Position numbers and translations under genes: made by a program
In this document: piece after piece, positions 37,516-49,372 of the stretch
Layout: each line of letters begins with the position of its first letter
Numbering within the stretch: the stretch's first letter is position 1
Assembly: GCA_019321725.1 (NCBI GenBank)
Contig: CM033121.1
Location: 8,246,001-8,310,000, forward strand
Reading direction: 5' to 3'
DNA length: 64,000 nucleotides
DNA from: Paulownia fortunei
Lineage: Eukaryota; Streptophyta; Magnoliopsida; Lamiales; Paulowniaceae
Notes under the pieces: generated by a model
Told to the model about the DNA's origin: nothing
The model's database searches: none
The model's input: the letters and a program-made list of their open reading frames with translations, nothing else

Positions 37516-37668
37516 ATACTCCATAATCCTATTTTCTGTTGGATAGTTCCATTTGCAATTCACTTTACCCTTGAGAAGAATACCATTCTTAATAGTCCAT
37601 AATCCTAGTTTCTGTTGGATAGCTCCATTTGCAATTCACTTTACCACTCAGAAGAATACCAAAACTTA
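37516..37668. repeat. Tandem duplication, ~75 bp unit
   Basis: Two adjacent direct copies, about 37516-37590 and 37591-37668, sharing CCATAATCCTA, TTTCTGTTGGATAG, CCATTTGCAATTCACTTTAC and GAAGAATACCA. It lies in the short spacer between the two convergent genes. Confidence 0.85.
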
Positions 37669-37908
37669 ACAGCTTCGTTTACTAAATGTCTTTGTTAATG
37701 AAATGTGATACGAGTGACAGCATAGAACACATTAAGATTGACTATGACCTGTTGACATAATCAACAACAAAATAGGATGGATAAGAAATCAACTGGACCT
37801 GCTAATTGAGAAAAATACTGCAAATACCATAATTATGATAATTGTTTCATAACACAAGCTGGCCTGAAGTTTGATTTTCAATCTCCCCCCGTTTTTTTTT
37901 TTGATTCA

Positions 37909-37940
37909 GTGGGGAGGGGAGGGTGGGAAGGGGTGGGGTT
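37909..37940 (+). other. G-rich tract between the convergent genes
   Basis: Run of GGGG/GGG blocks (GGGGAGGGGAGGGTGGGAAG) able in principle to form a G-quadruplex on the + strand. It lies on the 3' side of the otubain gene, on the strand opposite its transcript. Confidence 0.5.
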
Positions 37941-38106
37941 GAGCCTTGCATATCATGAATTGAGGCCCTGTGAGAAATGAGCAGTAATCTAACTTCACTA
38001 AGTGTCTTAAAAGTCATCATTCGACAAGACATCATCTCACCCCCAACCCAAACAAGAAATTTCCACTAGAATCAACCACCAGCTTATTGATGCTGGTAAA
38101 TACAAG

Positions 38107-41100
38107 TTATTTAGAGTACAGAATGTCGTAATGACCTGGTCGGTATAGCAAGGTAATGAATGGGTCGAGTGCCTGTGTGCCACCGGTATTAGCATTGGTG
38201 AGATCGCTCGCAACAGGTGTGAAGTCGTGATGGTTCACACTGACGCTACCCTTATCATCATAACTTCGGTCAAGATACACTATGCGGATTGGTACACCCA
38301 ATGCATCTGACAAAGCTGTAATATGAACATGATCACTCTCTTCGCCCATAGGTTCCACTGATGACTTGCAAAACTGCATCAAAAGCAAAACATAAGCAGC
38401 AGAATTGTGGTACCAGCACTCCCTTATATATTTTGGTAATCATGCTCAAATCAGGAGCTATAAAAGATCTCCAGCACACTAACTGAGTGCATGCATGTGA
38501 CTCTATGTGCATGCACCATGTAAAATATGTGGTCTTTTAATTAAAACGGAAATGAAGAAAATCTTACTTCACAGATTCAAATGCGGTCTTCTATAAATTC
38601 TACCTTATATCAATGTTTAATTAAAATGGAAATGAAGAAAATCTTATTTCACAGATTCAATGCACTGAGGTCATGGTACTAAAACAATATTTCACATTGC
38701 CTATCTATATAAGCACATTATTTAATACTAAAATTTTCAAGGGCTTCCTCCAAAAAACCATCATTTAGAACTTGCGAATTGCTGCTGAGGAAAAGGAGGG
38801 CCTCACATTGATGGGTTTAATGTTACAGATGCTATATACTACAGCTTGTATACAAGAGCACATATACAATGTGATGAAAGTTCCAGAAAACCAACCTGCT
38901 CCACTGAGGTATTTGTTAATCCTTGAACAAATGGTTCATAGAACTCTGAACGCTTTCTTATTTCACCAGAGGTAATAAATCTGAAGAACATTACAACTAG
39001 CCAACAGATATCATTAGTTGAGAAACAAAGGAAAGAATAAGCAACCAAAAGTTCATATAATGGATGTCTGTCCTGATGTCCTAGAAATGTTCCATAAGTG
39101 CCACTCACCATAGTCAGATATTGACTGATCTCTACTTCTCTGTACAAGTTCTTCATGTCTGCACCATGATAACAACAAATATTAGCCATATTTGCATTTG
39201 ATGAAATGAAGAAAAGGGGAAAAATCATAGGCTATCGATAACCAAGAAAAAGTGACAAATAATAAGTTTTCTGAACCTTATGGAAGCTTCGTTCCCCAAA
39301 AGAACACTTTCAAGTTGCTCAAGGAATAGCTGAAAATAAGTAGATAGACTCAGAAAGTTAAGCTTCAGGAAGGTGGACCAATCAGGTAAATGAAAACTTT
39401 TTGCCTAAATGAAGCTGTCTCCAATACTATTCCAAAAATCTCATCTTGTTATACACGGTCTGTGTGTGTGTGTGTGTGTTGTGTGTCTCAGAGCAATCCA
39501 TTGACATCACTAAGTTATGCATTGGTGAAAGACAAAACTCTGCAGAGTTGCGCACATGGTATGCAAAGAAAGACTGGATTTTATACTAGTATAATTTTTA
39601 GCATTAACATATGATGAAATTTTTGTACCAAATAGTGTAACAAAAAACATGTACATGTAACAGAAACAAACTCATTTATAAAACTGTGGCCAAGATGACA
39701 TAGTGAACAACCATGCATATCCAGACAACTGTATCAATACCGCAAAAAAATGTTGTGTCTGAGAGCAATTGACATCAATAAGTTATGCATCATACATTGG
39801 TGAAAGACAGAACTCTGCAGAGTTGCTCACATGGTATGCGAAAGACAGGATTTTATACTAGTATAATTTTTAGCATTAACATATGATGAAATTTTTGTAC
39901 CAAATGGTATAACAAAAAGCAATCACATGTAACAGAAACAAACTCATTTATAAAACTATGGCCAAGATGACCTAGTAAACAACCATGCATATCCAGACAA
40001 CTATATCAATACCGCAAAAAAATCTTCAAAAGTAAATTCTGCATAGCCCAAGCTGAGAAGTGTCTTTCTGCATTGCTCCACATTGGCTGTGATGCGATCG
40101 GCTTCTGCACGGTCTTGTGATTCCAGAATATGCTCCTAAATTTGTTGGATCACTTAATCTTTCAGTAACTAAAGTACAAATGTCAAAACCCCAATGTCCA
40201 AATGCACAGGGATAAAAATTGTATGGAAGGTTGTAAGCATGCAAAAAATGAGACATACGAGGTAAGCAAACATGAAGCTACGAAAGAAGCAATTCCCATC
40301 TCCCCGTGTTCGCCTGATGGCAGCATATTGTTCTGTCAGAACCTGCAGAGGTTGTAACAATTACTAGCTACTGAGGAGGAGCCTCATCAGAAACAGTGGT
40401 TAACAATCATGCAGACCTTGATTTTCTCCAACAAAATTGGGTTTCCTGACTGGTATTCTGCTGCTAAAGATGAGAGAGGTTCCTGCAATAGCACTACCAA
40501 AATCATACCTAATTGATCAATAAATCAACTAAAAGTGAGTGCAATTGGAATGTCCAGGGCCTATACGAATGGTCTATAACAGCTTAAGCATATCAGTTTA
40601 ATATCTTAAAGCAACCAGGATGTTTTGGTTAGGAATTCTTAACTTTCAAATTCCACATGGTACACAAGCCAAACAATCAACATCAATCTTAATAAATGGA
40701 TATGATTTCAAACCCCCAAATCCGTCACAGTAATTAAATCTAGTTTAAAAGAAAATTCTTAAAAAGTTGCCACCAACGTTAAACAGACAATCTAGCTACA
40801 TTTTCAACAAAATAAAATTAAGATTTACATCTAGATTGGGCAAAGTAAACCGAAAGCAATTGCCTTCTGGAAATCCTAATACATATTCCACCTTCCATCT
40901 AGTCCCAAAATCCATCAAAACCTGAGCTTATGTCCTAAAGGCAGTAAAAATATGCTTTACAACGAATTTAAACAATAATAATCTTCATTCAACCAGAGGA
41001 AATTATTTTTATTTCATATCATCATTGGACTAAAGTATACACAATGAAATGTGCCAACCATTTTATGGAAACTCCGTCAAGAAACTGATGATATATGAAT

Positions 41101-41545
41101 TGAAAATAGTTGCATGAGCATAATCGACAGTTGGAGAACATAACAACGAAGACTATAAATCATTTTCTGATACCTTGAAAGAATATGTACTACAAAGTAC
41201 GTATTATACTAAAGTTCACAAAGTAGAACTTACTGAATCAACTGTTGAAAGAAAAAAAGTAATACATATCAGTTATCACCAAAATACTGCCAACTGATTG
41301 CAACCATAAGATTATAAGCATATAATATGTGCATATCTAGTAAAAACTGTTTCTTCCAAGAATTAGGGGCTCCTTGCCTTGTCACCAAGGAAAGGAATTT
41401 TCCCTGCTTCCTCAGCCTGGATGGCAGATTGCTGCTGCATAATATCATCATCCCTGAAATTTGCCCAGTCATCAATTTCAGAAGTTTGAATGGATGTTAT
41501 GGTCTCCGATTCAGACTCCACTACGTGCCCATCCTGATTCTGCAT
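38107..41545 (-). CDS. OTU1: Otubain-type deubiquitinase (OTU cysteine protease), 8 coding exons
   Basis: Cleaves ubiquitin from ubiquitin chains as a cysteine protease of the OTUB1 family. Exons on the - strand: 41545-41378, 40482-40417, 40342-40259, 40135-40013, 39329-39277, 39158-39109, 38996-38896, 38373-38107; 912 nt, 303 residues, phases consistent. The catalytic block RRTRGDGNCFFRS places Asp93 and Cys96; the C-terminal catalytic His lies at residue 296 (YRPGHYDILY). Other conserved parts are DDDIMQQQSAIQAEEA near the N-terminus and EPMGEESDHVHITALSDALG. Length agrees with plant otubain-like proteins of about 300 residues. The start is the Met of MQNQDG, directly after a presumed 5' UTR intron acceptor. 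Intron 1 uses a GC donor; intron 4 holds a 270 bp tandem duplication. Confidence 0.93.
38536..38662. repeat. Local direct duplication in otubain intron 7
   Basis: Two copies of TTTAATTAAAA(C/T)GGAAATG… AAGAAAATCTTA(C/T)TTCACAGATTCAA, starting at about 38537 and 38609, with a 72-bp spacing. It lies in the intron before the last coding exon. Confidence 0.8.
39461..39479. repeat. (TG)n microsatellite
   Basis: Nine to ten TG units inside intron 4 of the otubain gene, directly at the edge of the 270 bp duplication. Confidence 0.95.
39479..40021. repeat. Tandem duplication of ~270 bp across an intron/exon edge of the otubain gene
   Basis: Copy 1 is 39479-39750 and copy 2 is 39751-40021, over 90 percent alike by eye (shared ACTCTGCAGAGTTG, TTTTATACTAGTATAATTTT, CAACCATGCATATCCAGACA). 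Copy 2 includes the last 9 nt and the GT donor of otubain exon 4 (40011-40013 region), so copy 1 contains a duplicate donor at 39739-39740 inside intron 4. Confidence 0.9.
40483..41377 (-). other. GC-AG intron 1 of the otubain gene
   Basis: On the - strand exon 1 ends GGTGACAAG and the intron begins GCAAGG; it ends CTATTGCAG before GAACCTCTCTC. The upstream GT inside GGTGAC would break the frame, so GC is the only donor that gives the conserved GDK|EPLSSLAAEY junction. Confidence 0.85.
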
Positions 41546-42890
41546 CTTTAGTGCAGTGATCGAAGAAAATTAACTGTTCCTCAATAAATCTTGCGTAAAA
41601 CTATTTTGCAGGCTAGTCTTGTGGTTTTATGTCCAGAAAACAGCCTGTACCTCCACAAAGCCTGGATAGTATTGAAATATTTGCACGATGAAGTATCATG
41701 GGTTATGACAAATGCAAATGAAAGAAACGGAGCAAAAGGCGTTTTAACACCCCATTGTATATTAACACACCCCACTTCCAATCAGATATTATATTTGATG
41801 ATGAATATGACGATCTGCTAGCCATATACCAATAACATAACAAATATATTTTGTCATACAAAAAAGAGAAAAAAGGTGGCAAATGGTCCACAATCAATCC
41901 CAGAAAAGATACACACTCCAAAATCTGCAATATTGGACAATACAATACTCTTGTTCCATTCTACGTAATCTCACAATGACCTTACAGCTGAAAAAAATTT
42001 GCAGAATTACATACTAAAATTAGAAGTGTATGCAGGGAACTAAAAAAAAAACAGTTATTCAAAAAGGGAGAAAAAAAAAACCCTCAAAGCACTGTAAATT
42101 AGGCCATGTGCTCAAAATAGATGAAAAGGACGAGTAGGCATCTGAATTCTCAAAATCATTTTCACTTGTCTTGCAACTTCGACTAACGATTCTAGCAACT
42201 AAATTAAAAGAGGAAAGACTCGTGAAAAAACAAAAATTCCAAGCAAAGGATGGACAAAAACAGTATGCCCTCTATTAGTAATTCATTCCACCTGTTAGTA
42301 TGCCCTCTATTAGTAATATCATAGCATGTTTCTTCACGAGATAAAGCCAAAGTTACAAAGTTTACAATCTTTAATGCAACTTTTATTTAAATCACTCTCC
42401 ATTATAAAACCCATATGCCAATTTTCCTTTAGGTGAACCAATTCCGTAGTAATTGCCTATTTGGTGGCCGAAAACATTCTAAAATCAAGAAAAGGTCAAC
42501 ATAAAGTAGTTCAAAAAAGCGTGAGAAAATTGGTATACTTTTCTCGTTTACTCACGGTTCATTACTATAAGCAAATCTGAACAATAAAACCTTGAAAATG
42601 AAATACTGGGAAAATCAAATTAAAACACAAAAAAAGAAAAAGCACACAAAGAACCAGAAAATCCTCTAGGCAAAGAAGGATTAGACTGAAGAATCTAAAA
42701 TAAATAACAACAGGCAAATTCCTGTATATGCAGAAAACTCGAGAAAAGGAGCGAGAGAGTGTACCGGCCAGAAATGAATAGAGAGAAGAAGTGGATCTTT
42801 TGAGAGGCTAAGGAACAGATTTTTGATCTGCGTTCCTTTTCTCACTTCACAACAACGACACCACCGATGGCCGATGGGGTAGGGGGCCAG
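41546..42890 (-). other. 5' region of the otubain gene: leader exon and intron
   Basis: A purine-rich leader on the - strand at about 42765-42890 ends GGCCG before GTACACTC, a good donor (GT at 42764-42763). The intron would run to the AG just before the ATG at 41545. The remainder is intron. Leader start is estimated only. Confidence 0.5.
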
Positions 42891-42937
42891 GGGCAGCTAT
42901 ATTACTAATACTTTATTGTGCTACTTAAAAAAGAATA

Positions 42938-44011
42938 GGGATAATTATAAAGATACCCCTGAGGTTTTGTATAATTTCATAAACATCCTCTATTGTTTGG
43001 AAAATTGCACTAATACCCTTATTACTATGTGGCAGCCAAAATTGAATGGAAATAATGAAATAGTGTTTACGGACGATATTACCCTTCTTTGTAAAATTAC
43101 CCTTACATTCAAGAGAGAGGTGCAAAAAATTACATTAAAATGTCGAATATCATCCCCCTCTGTTCCTGTGAGTGCTGGGGAGGGGAGGTGTGGGTGGGGG
43201 AGGCAGGGAGCGAGATTGGTGGGTAAAAATGAAGAAAGAAGAAGGAAAAAAAATAATGAATTAGAAGAATTAAAAAAAATAACTTTTATATAGTATATTT
43301 TTATTTCTTTTATATTTTACTTATTATTTAATTAAAATTAAATTATTTTATCGATTAATTATTGAGTTTTTAATTAGTTAAGATTACTAAGTGTCCTAAA
43401 AAGTATTTTAATTACCAATGACCAACCAATTTGATTTTTTTTCTTTGCAATAATAATTATATTCAATTTTTTTAAAAACTAATTATTTGATTAGTTAAAC
43501 ATAATTATTAATTATTAGATTATTTAAAAAATAATTAATTATTTTATTTCTTAAAAATTAAAGTTAAAAAGTAATTATTTGATTAGGTAAATAATTATTT
43601 AGTTGTTGGAGTAGTTATAAATAACTAGTTATTAAGTTTGTTAGTTAAAATTTCATTTACTCAAAGAATAATAGCTAAATAAAAAGTTTGAAAAATAGAA
43701 GAAAATGGAACATATAAAAAAGAAAAGAAAAATAACTAAAATAAGATTATATCGCATTAACACCCTTCAAGATATATGGTAACGAAAGGGCATTTTTGTT
43801 GGGCTCAAAACTAATGACCAAGAAGCTAGGGTAAATTTGGCAATTCATCACTTTTTTTTTTAATGATTTGCTTTTCTCGGAATTGGAAAAGTTGGAGGTG
43901 GAATATGTAACGAAAAGATAATTGATAGGGAGTATCATTGTAATTACACAAATAATAGGAGGTGTTTGGTAATTTGATCAAATTTTAGGAAGTGGTCTGT
44001 GTAATTATTCC
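42938..44011. mobile_element. Long-TIR Mutator-like element in the otubain promoter
   Basis: The left end GGGATAATTATAAAGATACC and the reverse complement of the right end GGAATAATTACACAGACCAC match and stay colinear for about 90 bp (…TAATTTCATAAACATCCTC / …TTACCAAACACCTCC). Flanking 9-mers aaaagaata (42929-42937) and taaataata (44012-44020) agree at 7 of 9. The interior has a G-rich patch (43175-43212) and AT-rich remainder, no transposase. It lies roughly 50-150 bp upstream of the probable otubain transcription start. Confidence 0.62.
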
Positions 44012-45360
44012 TAAATAATATAAGATTTACTAGGCTAAATTACAAATTTCTCCCCTATGATTTGGGCCTATTTCTAATCATATTACTCCCCCTTATTTTT
44101 TGCTACCATGTTATCAATATCAGTATCATAATTACTTATATTTTCAGAATTTATTTAATCCACTTTTTTGAAATTTAATTCACAAAAGTTATCTTGCAGA
44201 GTGAAATAAAATTGGACATGTTACAAAGGGGAATAAAAATTCAAAATTCTAAAACACGCAGCCACAATCAACTTTAATTAAATAGAAGGCATGCTGTTAA
44301 GAAATTAAATATGATTTATAGAACTTTACTTGATACAAAAAATCAAAGTAATTTATTTAATAGAGCTAAAAATTAAAATGTAGTACGCCTACTTTGTGAT
44401 ATCAATATTCATCCCCAAGATTTTGACATAATAGCTCGTGATCTTAAAAAAGTGACAAGATTTATCAAATATCTCATAAAGTAATGATTTGATCATGACT
44501 ATATTTAAAGAGACATTTATACTATTGTAAAAGACAAGAATCAATTTCCCCATTTCAAGTCATGTGATTAGGGAAAATCGGGGTGACAAAGTTTGGATGC
44601 ATTTTCATTTTAATTATGTGAAAAGAGTTGGGGAAAATTACACATGCATTCCTGAGATTTGGTAAAATTATCAAAAGCCCATTATTATTTGCATGGTTAC
44701 ATTGACTCCTCAGTGATGTTCTCATGACTGATATTCATAGTAACAAATACCGTATTTGGGAATTATTCGGTACTATTAATAATTTGTAATTAGGGTTCAT
44801 TCGAGATAAATACGGAAGAAATCGATAAAATATCGATGAATGGACCCAATTCGAAAAATTATTCGGGAATAAATCAGGATTAATTCGTTAAGATATTATA
44901 CTTTATTTTCTATTGAGATAAAAGTAGAAATGTTTAAAATTTTGATTCATGAGCTTCATCTAAATAAAATAGATACTTACTAAAACAGTGGCAATAACAT
45001 TTTTTCTTATTTTCCCTCTACTTTGGTAATAAACCACTAAATAGATACACTATTGTTAGATATCGTCCAATTCAAATTTTCTCTGTACATGTAGTAGCAT
45101 ATTACCACTTTGTAAATTCTTATTATAATGAATTATTTATTTCTCCTATAGATAAGGAGTAATTATGAAAAAAAAAAAGTACTCAGACTAATTGTTAGAA
45201 GCCAAATGCTTCATTTGATAATATTGAAACATAAAAAATAAATTATGTTTTATACATAACTCAAATGACTAGAGAAGTGAACAAGCTCACAATAAACAAA
45301 CCTAGAAAACTTATTGAATTAGAAGGAATAAAATTAAGCTATAAAATTGAAGATTGACAA
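44012..45360. other. AT-rich spacer with solitary TIR-like fragments
   Basis: No gene. Two stretches (44035-44095, AAATTACAAATTTCTCCCCT; and 44633-44700, GGAAAATTACACATGCATTC) resemble the ends of the neighbouring long-TIR element but face the same way, so they are probably relics of separate insertions. Confidence 0.4.
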
Positions 45361-46325
45361 ATGAAATTAATCAAAAGTAAGCTGAAATTCACTTTGGTTG
45401 TGCTCCATAGCTTCACTTGAAGATGATGGATGCAACACTATTATTTGGTTCCCTTCATTGCAGTAAAACTCATCCATCTCCCCAAATGCATTTATTTTAT
45501 GAAGGGATATAGGTGTTGTATCATTCATCTCCTTATTTTTTGAAGTTTTCTTCATGTACAAATTTATACGCACAAACACTACACTGTGATGGTTTTTTTT
45601 TTTGCTCCAATCGATTTCTTTTATTCGTATGAGCAGCTTCAAATGCACTTCAATTTCTTTCACAAGCTGATGCACTACATGGTTCGCTGAGTATTTTGAT
45701 AGCTAATTTCTGCAAGGTTGGAATTTATGCTACAAATAGGTCCCACTATATCCACGTTAAAAATTATGATTTAAGACTATTTATAAAAGATAAACAATAA
45801 ATTTAAAAGCTCAAGATATATAATTTCTTTTGAAATAAAGTAATGGAATATTAAATTAAGAATCACGAAAACTTACTTGGATGTGCATCATTTAAACCAT
45901 TTACTGTAAATTTAGTGAATATACTCATTTTCGATCAACATATTGCAAGAGTTCTGCAGTTAAATTCTTCCTAGTTTCAATACTAGGCACCATTTTCTGA
46001 ATTATTCTTTCAAGAGCTGGCTTTGTTTCTTTATCCATCAAGGCATACTTAGAGTAAAACAAGCTTGGACTCAAAACAGCCGCGACAACATACAAGTCAT
46101 TGTATAAATTTTTATCCCACCGATTATTAATTATTTTCCAAAAAGACATAAACTTATAGCATTATTTTTGTAATATGCCTTAATAGAATCTTTTGCTTTA
46201 TTCATAGCAGCATATAGATAACCAATAGTGGAACCATTTTTGCCAACCATCCTTAAAATTTTAACAAGTGGCTCAACAACCTCTATTATTTCTTTTCCTC
46301 TTACCCAAAAGTGACTTCCTTATAT
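45361..46325 (-). pseudogene. hAT-type transposase relic (C-terminal half)
   Basis: Read on the - strand: 46325-46150 gives FWVRGKEIIEVVEPLVKILR and IGYLYAAMNKAKDSI; 46149-45925 gives WKIINNRWDKNLYNDLYVVA and ALERIIQKMVP; 45720-45590 gives LAIKILSEPCSASACERN and HTNKRNRLEQKK. These are in order the DUF659-associated middle part and the hAT dimerisation C-terminus of plant hAT transposase-like proteins. Stops (one directly after ACERN, replacing the usual Trp) and frame breaks show it is dead. The N-terminal BED and catalytic parts are not seen. Confidence 0.8.
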
Positions 46326-49080
46326 AATACTTGTTACTTCTTTACCATCAATAGTATTAGCATTTTGATCTTCCATACTCCCACATTTGATCTTTTTGTC
46401 TTAGCATTTTGATAGTGATATGAAGCACCAGAAGAAAAAAAACAATCAATGAATGTTGATGGTAGCTACTATAGAACTCTTAATAAATATGGAAAAATGA
46501 ATTGATTTTTCCAACTTGATCAATTAAATAACTCAACAGATTTTAAAAACCAAACTTGTTATAACTATGATCATTCAAATTGATAATCTTTTTCACAAAG
46601 TCAGATTTGAATATAAGGCATAATCTGGGAGAGAGAATAGTACAAGAAACATATTGTAGAGTAATAATGATAGTTAATGACCACGAAAGATCCCAGTGGT
46701 TGGCAGCAAAGGCACATGCCTCCGTTCCTATCACTATAGATAAATTGTACTCCTTTTTTACCTCTTTCATCTCACTAACCTCTAATTAGATACTTATAAT
46801 ATCTTTCTATTTTACTTTGACTTTTGGGACTCTGACCAGAAAATAAAATTATAAGCACCACTAGTATACTACAAGAAATATATTCATACCAATTATATTT
46901 TACAAGAAACATATTCTCATTTAATACTGGATATGATTCTAAGGTAAAACTTCAATTATATGAAAGCTTACACCGTTCCGTAAATCTCAAACCATAGTTG
47001 AATCAGCAGAGATAACAAGATTCATAGTTTTGTCTTAAAAAAAATGTGTTTCAAAGCAAAAAATTCACATAAGTTAATTATCGAACACATGGTGAGCATG
47101 CACAGTACCAACTACAAAGATGAGAACAAAATTCTTAAAAAAAATGCCCACCTTGTTAAATGCCCACCTTGTAATCATTTTGACATACTGAAAGCTATTC
47201 AATATTTATTAATTAAAATTATGAATTTACATTATTTGAAATTAAATATCATACCTTTATTAGTACTTTAGCTCTCTTGGAAAATAGCAACTAGAGAACA
47301 GAGAACAATGAAGAAACTGAAGAAGTAATTTTTTTCGAGGAAAAAAGATACTCTAAAACTACCTGGCAATGGTTCTTTTGACCAATTTTTTTGGACAAAA
47401 GGGTTCTTTTGCTATGCATGTGCATTGCATGTACTTCATTAATTGTCATATACCATAGGGGTGTTAATGTAATATATTTTTATTTTAGCTATTATCTTTC
47501 CTTTTTTAGATGTTTCATTTATTTTTTCAGTTTGCTTTTAGCTATTATTCTTTAAATAAAGTGATATTAATAAATAATGGATAATTAAAGTTTTAAGTAA
47601 TCGAATAATTAATAACTAATTTTTTATACACACTCCAATAATCAAATGAGTATTAAAATAATTTATTGTTAAATATTTTTTTTAAAAATAAAATAATAAT
47701 AGTTAATTTTTAACTAATCAAAATAATTATATTTTAAAAATAAAACTATTATGCTAAAAAATAATAAAATTAATTAATCAATTATTTTCAAAATAAAATC
47801 AAACACACTACATATTTTCAAATACATTTCCTCAAAATATGTTCCAAACCACTCCAAAACAAAATCAAACATGATCTTAATATTAGAAATATTACTATTT
47901 TTTTGAGGGCCAAGCATGCAATGATGGCAGAAAAAACTAGTATTATTTGTTAATCATGCAGGCACATTTTGTGGTGTCTTTCACTAATTTAAAAATAATT
48001 AAATTTTTTTAATTAATCAAATAATATTTTTTCTTTCTATTCTTATAAGGTAATGAAACCATTAAAAATAATATTTCATCCCAATATAATTTGACTGAAA
48101 GGGCATAAAGAAAGTAATGATACCAATAGTAAATTAAATATCATTCTAACATTATTTAATAAATGTGGCATAAAGAAATTATTAGGATCCACAAATTATC
48201 ACTCATACATTGAAATATTATTTTCAAGGAAAAATATAATTTTCATCCCTATACTTAATAACTACAATATCTTTCATCCCTACTTAATAACTCAAATATT
48301 TTTCATCTTATAATATAATACTTTATATTTTTAATCATTACACTATCATTATTATTTTACTGACATCAAAAGAGACTTTAGCTTGGATGAAAAAGCTCAA
48401 TGTCACGGACATAGGAAGGGAGCTTGTTGTCTTTCCCACCAAATCAATTCTTCCTCTTTTTTCATTCAACTTTCCTTCCATGTTTGGCATTTTCTTACAA
48501 TTCAAAAAAATAAAGAAATAAAACATGAAAAAAAAAAACTAATGGAAGGCATGGCTTTCTACAAAAGGAAAATAATAAGGAATTATTTGAAGGTGTGACA
48601 CACACCGTACAAATGTACAATGAAAAGAAAAGAAAAAAAAAACACGTCTTTCAGTTAAAAATATGGATTCCTTCCACGCTTTACAATAAAAATACAATAT
48701 ACAAATTGTTTACTATAATTTTTATTTTTTAATTTTGTAATAATTTGGCATCAGGCTGGCAGAGCTTAAAATTAGCTACCTAACTTTTAGTTAGATCAAA
48801 GTATGCCTGGAATTTAGGCAAGGAGAAGACTTACTTCTCTTACATAAATTTTTAGGGTTTGGATGTGACCTTGAAGTTGGCTATGAGCCAAACAATAAGC
48901 TACTGGGGTAAGGGGTTCAGTAGCTAAAAGATTTCTATAACAATGGATGTTTTGTTGAATTAATCTAATTTTTTTTTTAGTTTTTTCAAATAATTTCTAA
49001 AAGGAAAATTTATAATATATTCTATTCTTCTAATATGATTCATTAATCATAAAAGAAGAAATAAAAGAAAATGCTTACAT
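46326..49080. other. AT-rich intergenic DNA, no gene seen
   Basis: No conserved frame on either strand. 47520-47850 is almost pure A/T. 48230-48330 has TTCATCCCTA-type repeats (48246, 48271) that look like decayed DNA-transposon ends without a partner. Confidence 0.45.
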
Positions 49081-49084
49081 CAAA

Positions 49085-49372
49085 ATATCTTTTTCTGGAA
49101 TTGCAAAACCCTTTATTGATACTTCAAAATCCTTAAGAGTATATTACAATAGAGAAGTATAACACTAGAGAGAGGAGGATAGTACTATCTAGAGATTTTT
49201 TAGAGAGAAAGAGAAGAGTATTTTCTAGCGTGCCCCAACAAGGGTGAGGTCCTTCCATTTTATAGAAGAAAAGTGGAACTGAAACTTTATTAAACTTTGT
49301 ATAGTAGAATATTTTGACTTCCGAAGTCATCACGAATGACGTCAGATTTAATGTCGTTATTGGTGATGTCAT
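49085..49372 (-). promoter_or_regulatory. Endogenous pararetrovirus promoter and poly(A) region
   Basis: On the - strand, a TGACGTCA box (49337-49344) followed by a second TGA-rich half site, a TATAAAA box (49258-49264), a CT-rich leader, and an AATAAA signal (49112-49117) occur in that order. This is the arrangement of the large-transcript promoter and terminal redundancy of Caulimoviridae (as-1-like element, TATA, then poly(A) signal within the transcribed leader). Element order and sequences are seen; activity is not known. Confidence 0.6.

Noticed and set aside
41327..41551. 74-residue frame on the + strand
   Set aside because: Antisense of otubain exon 1.
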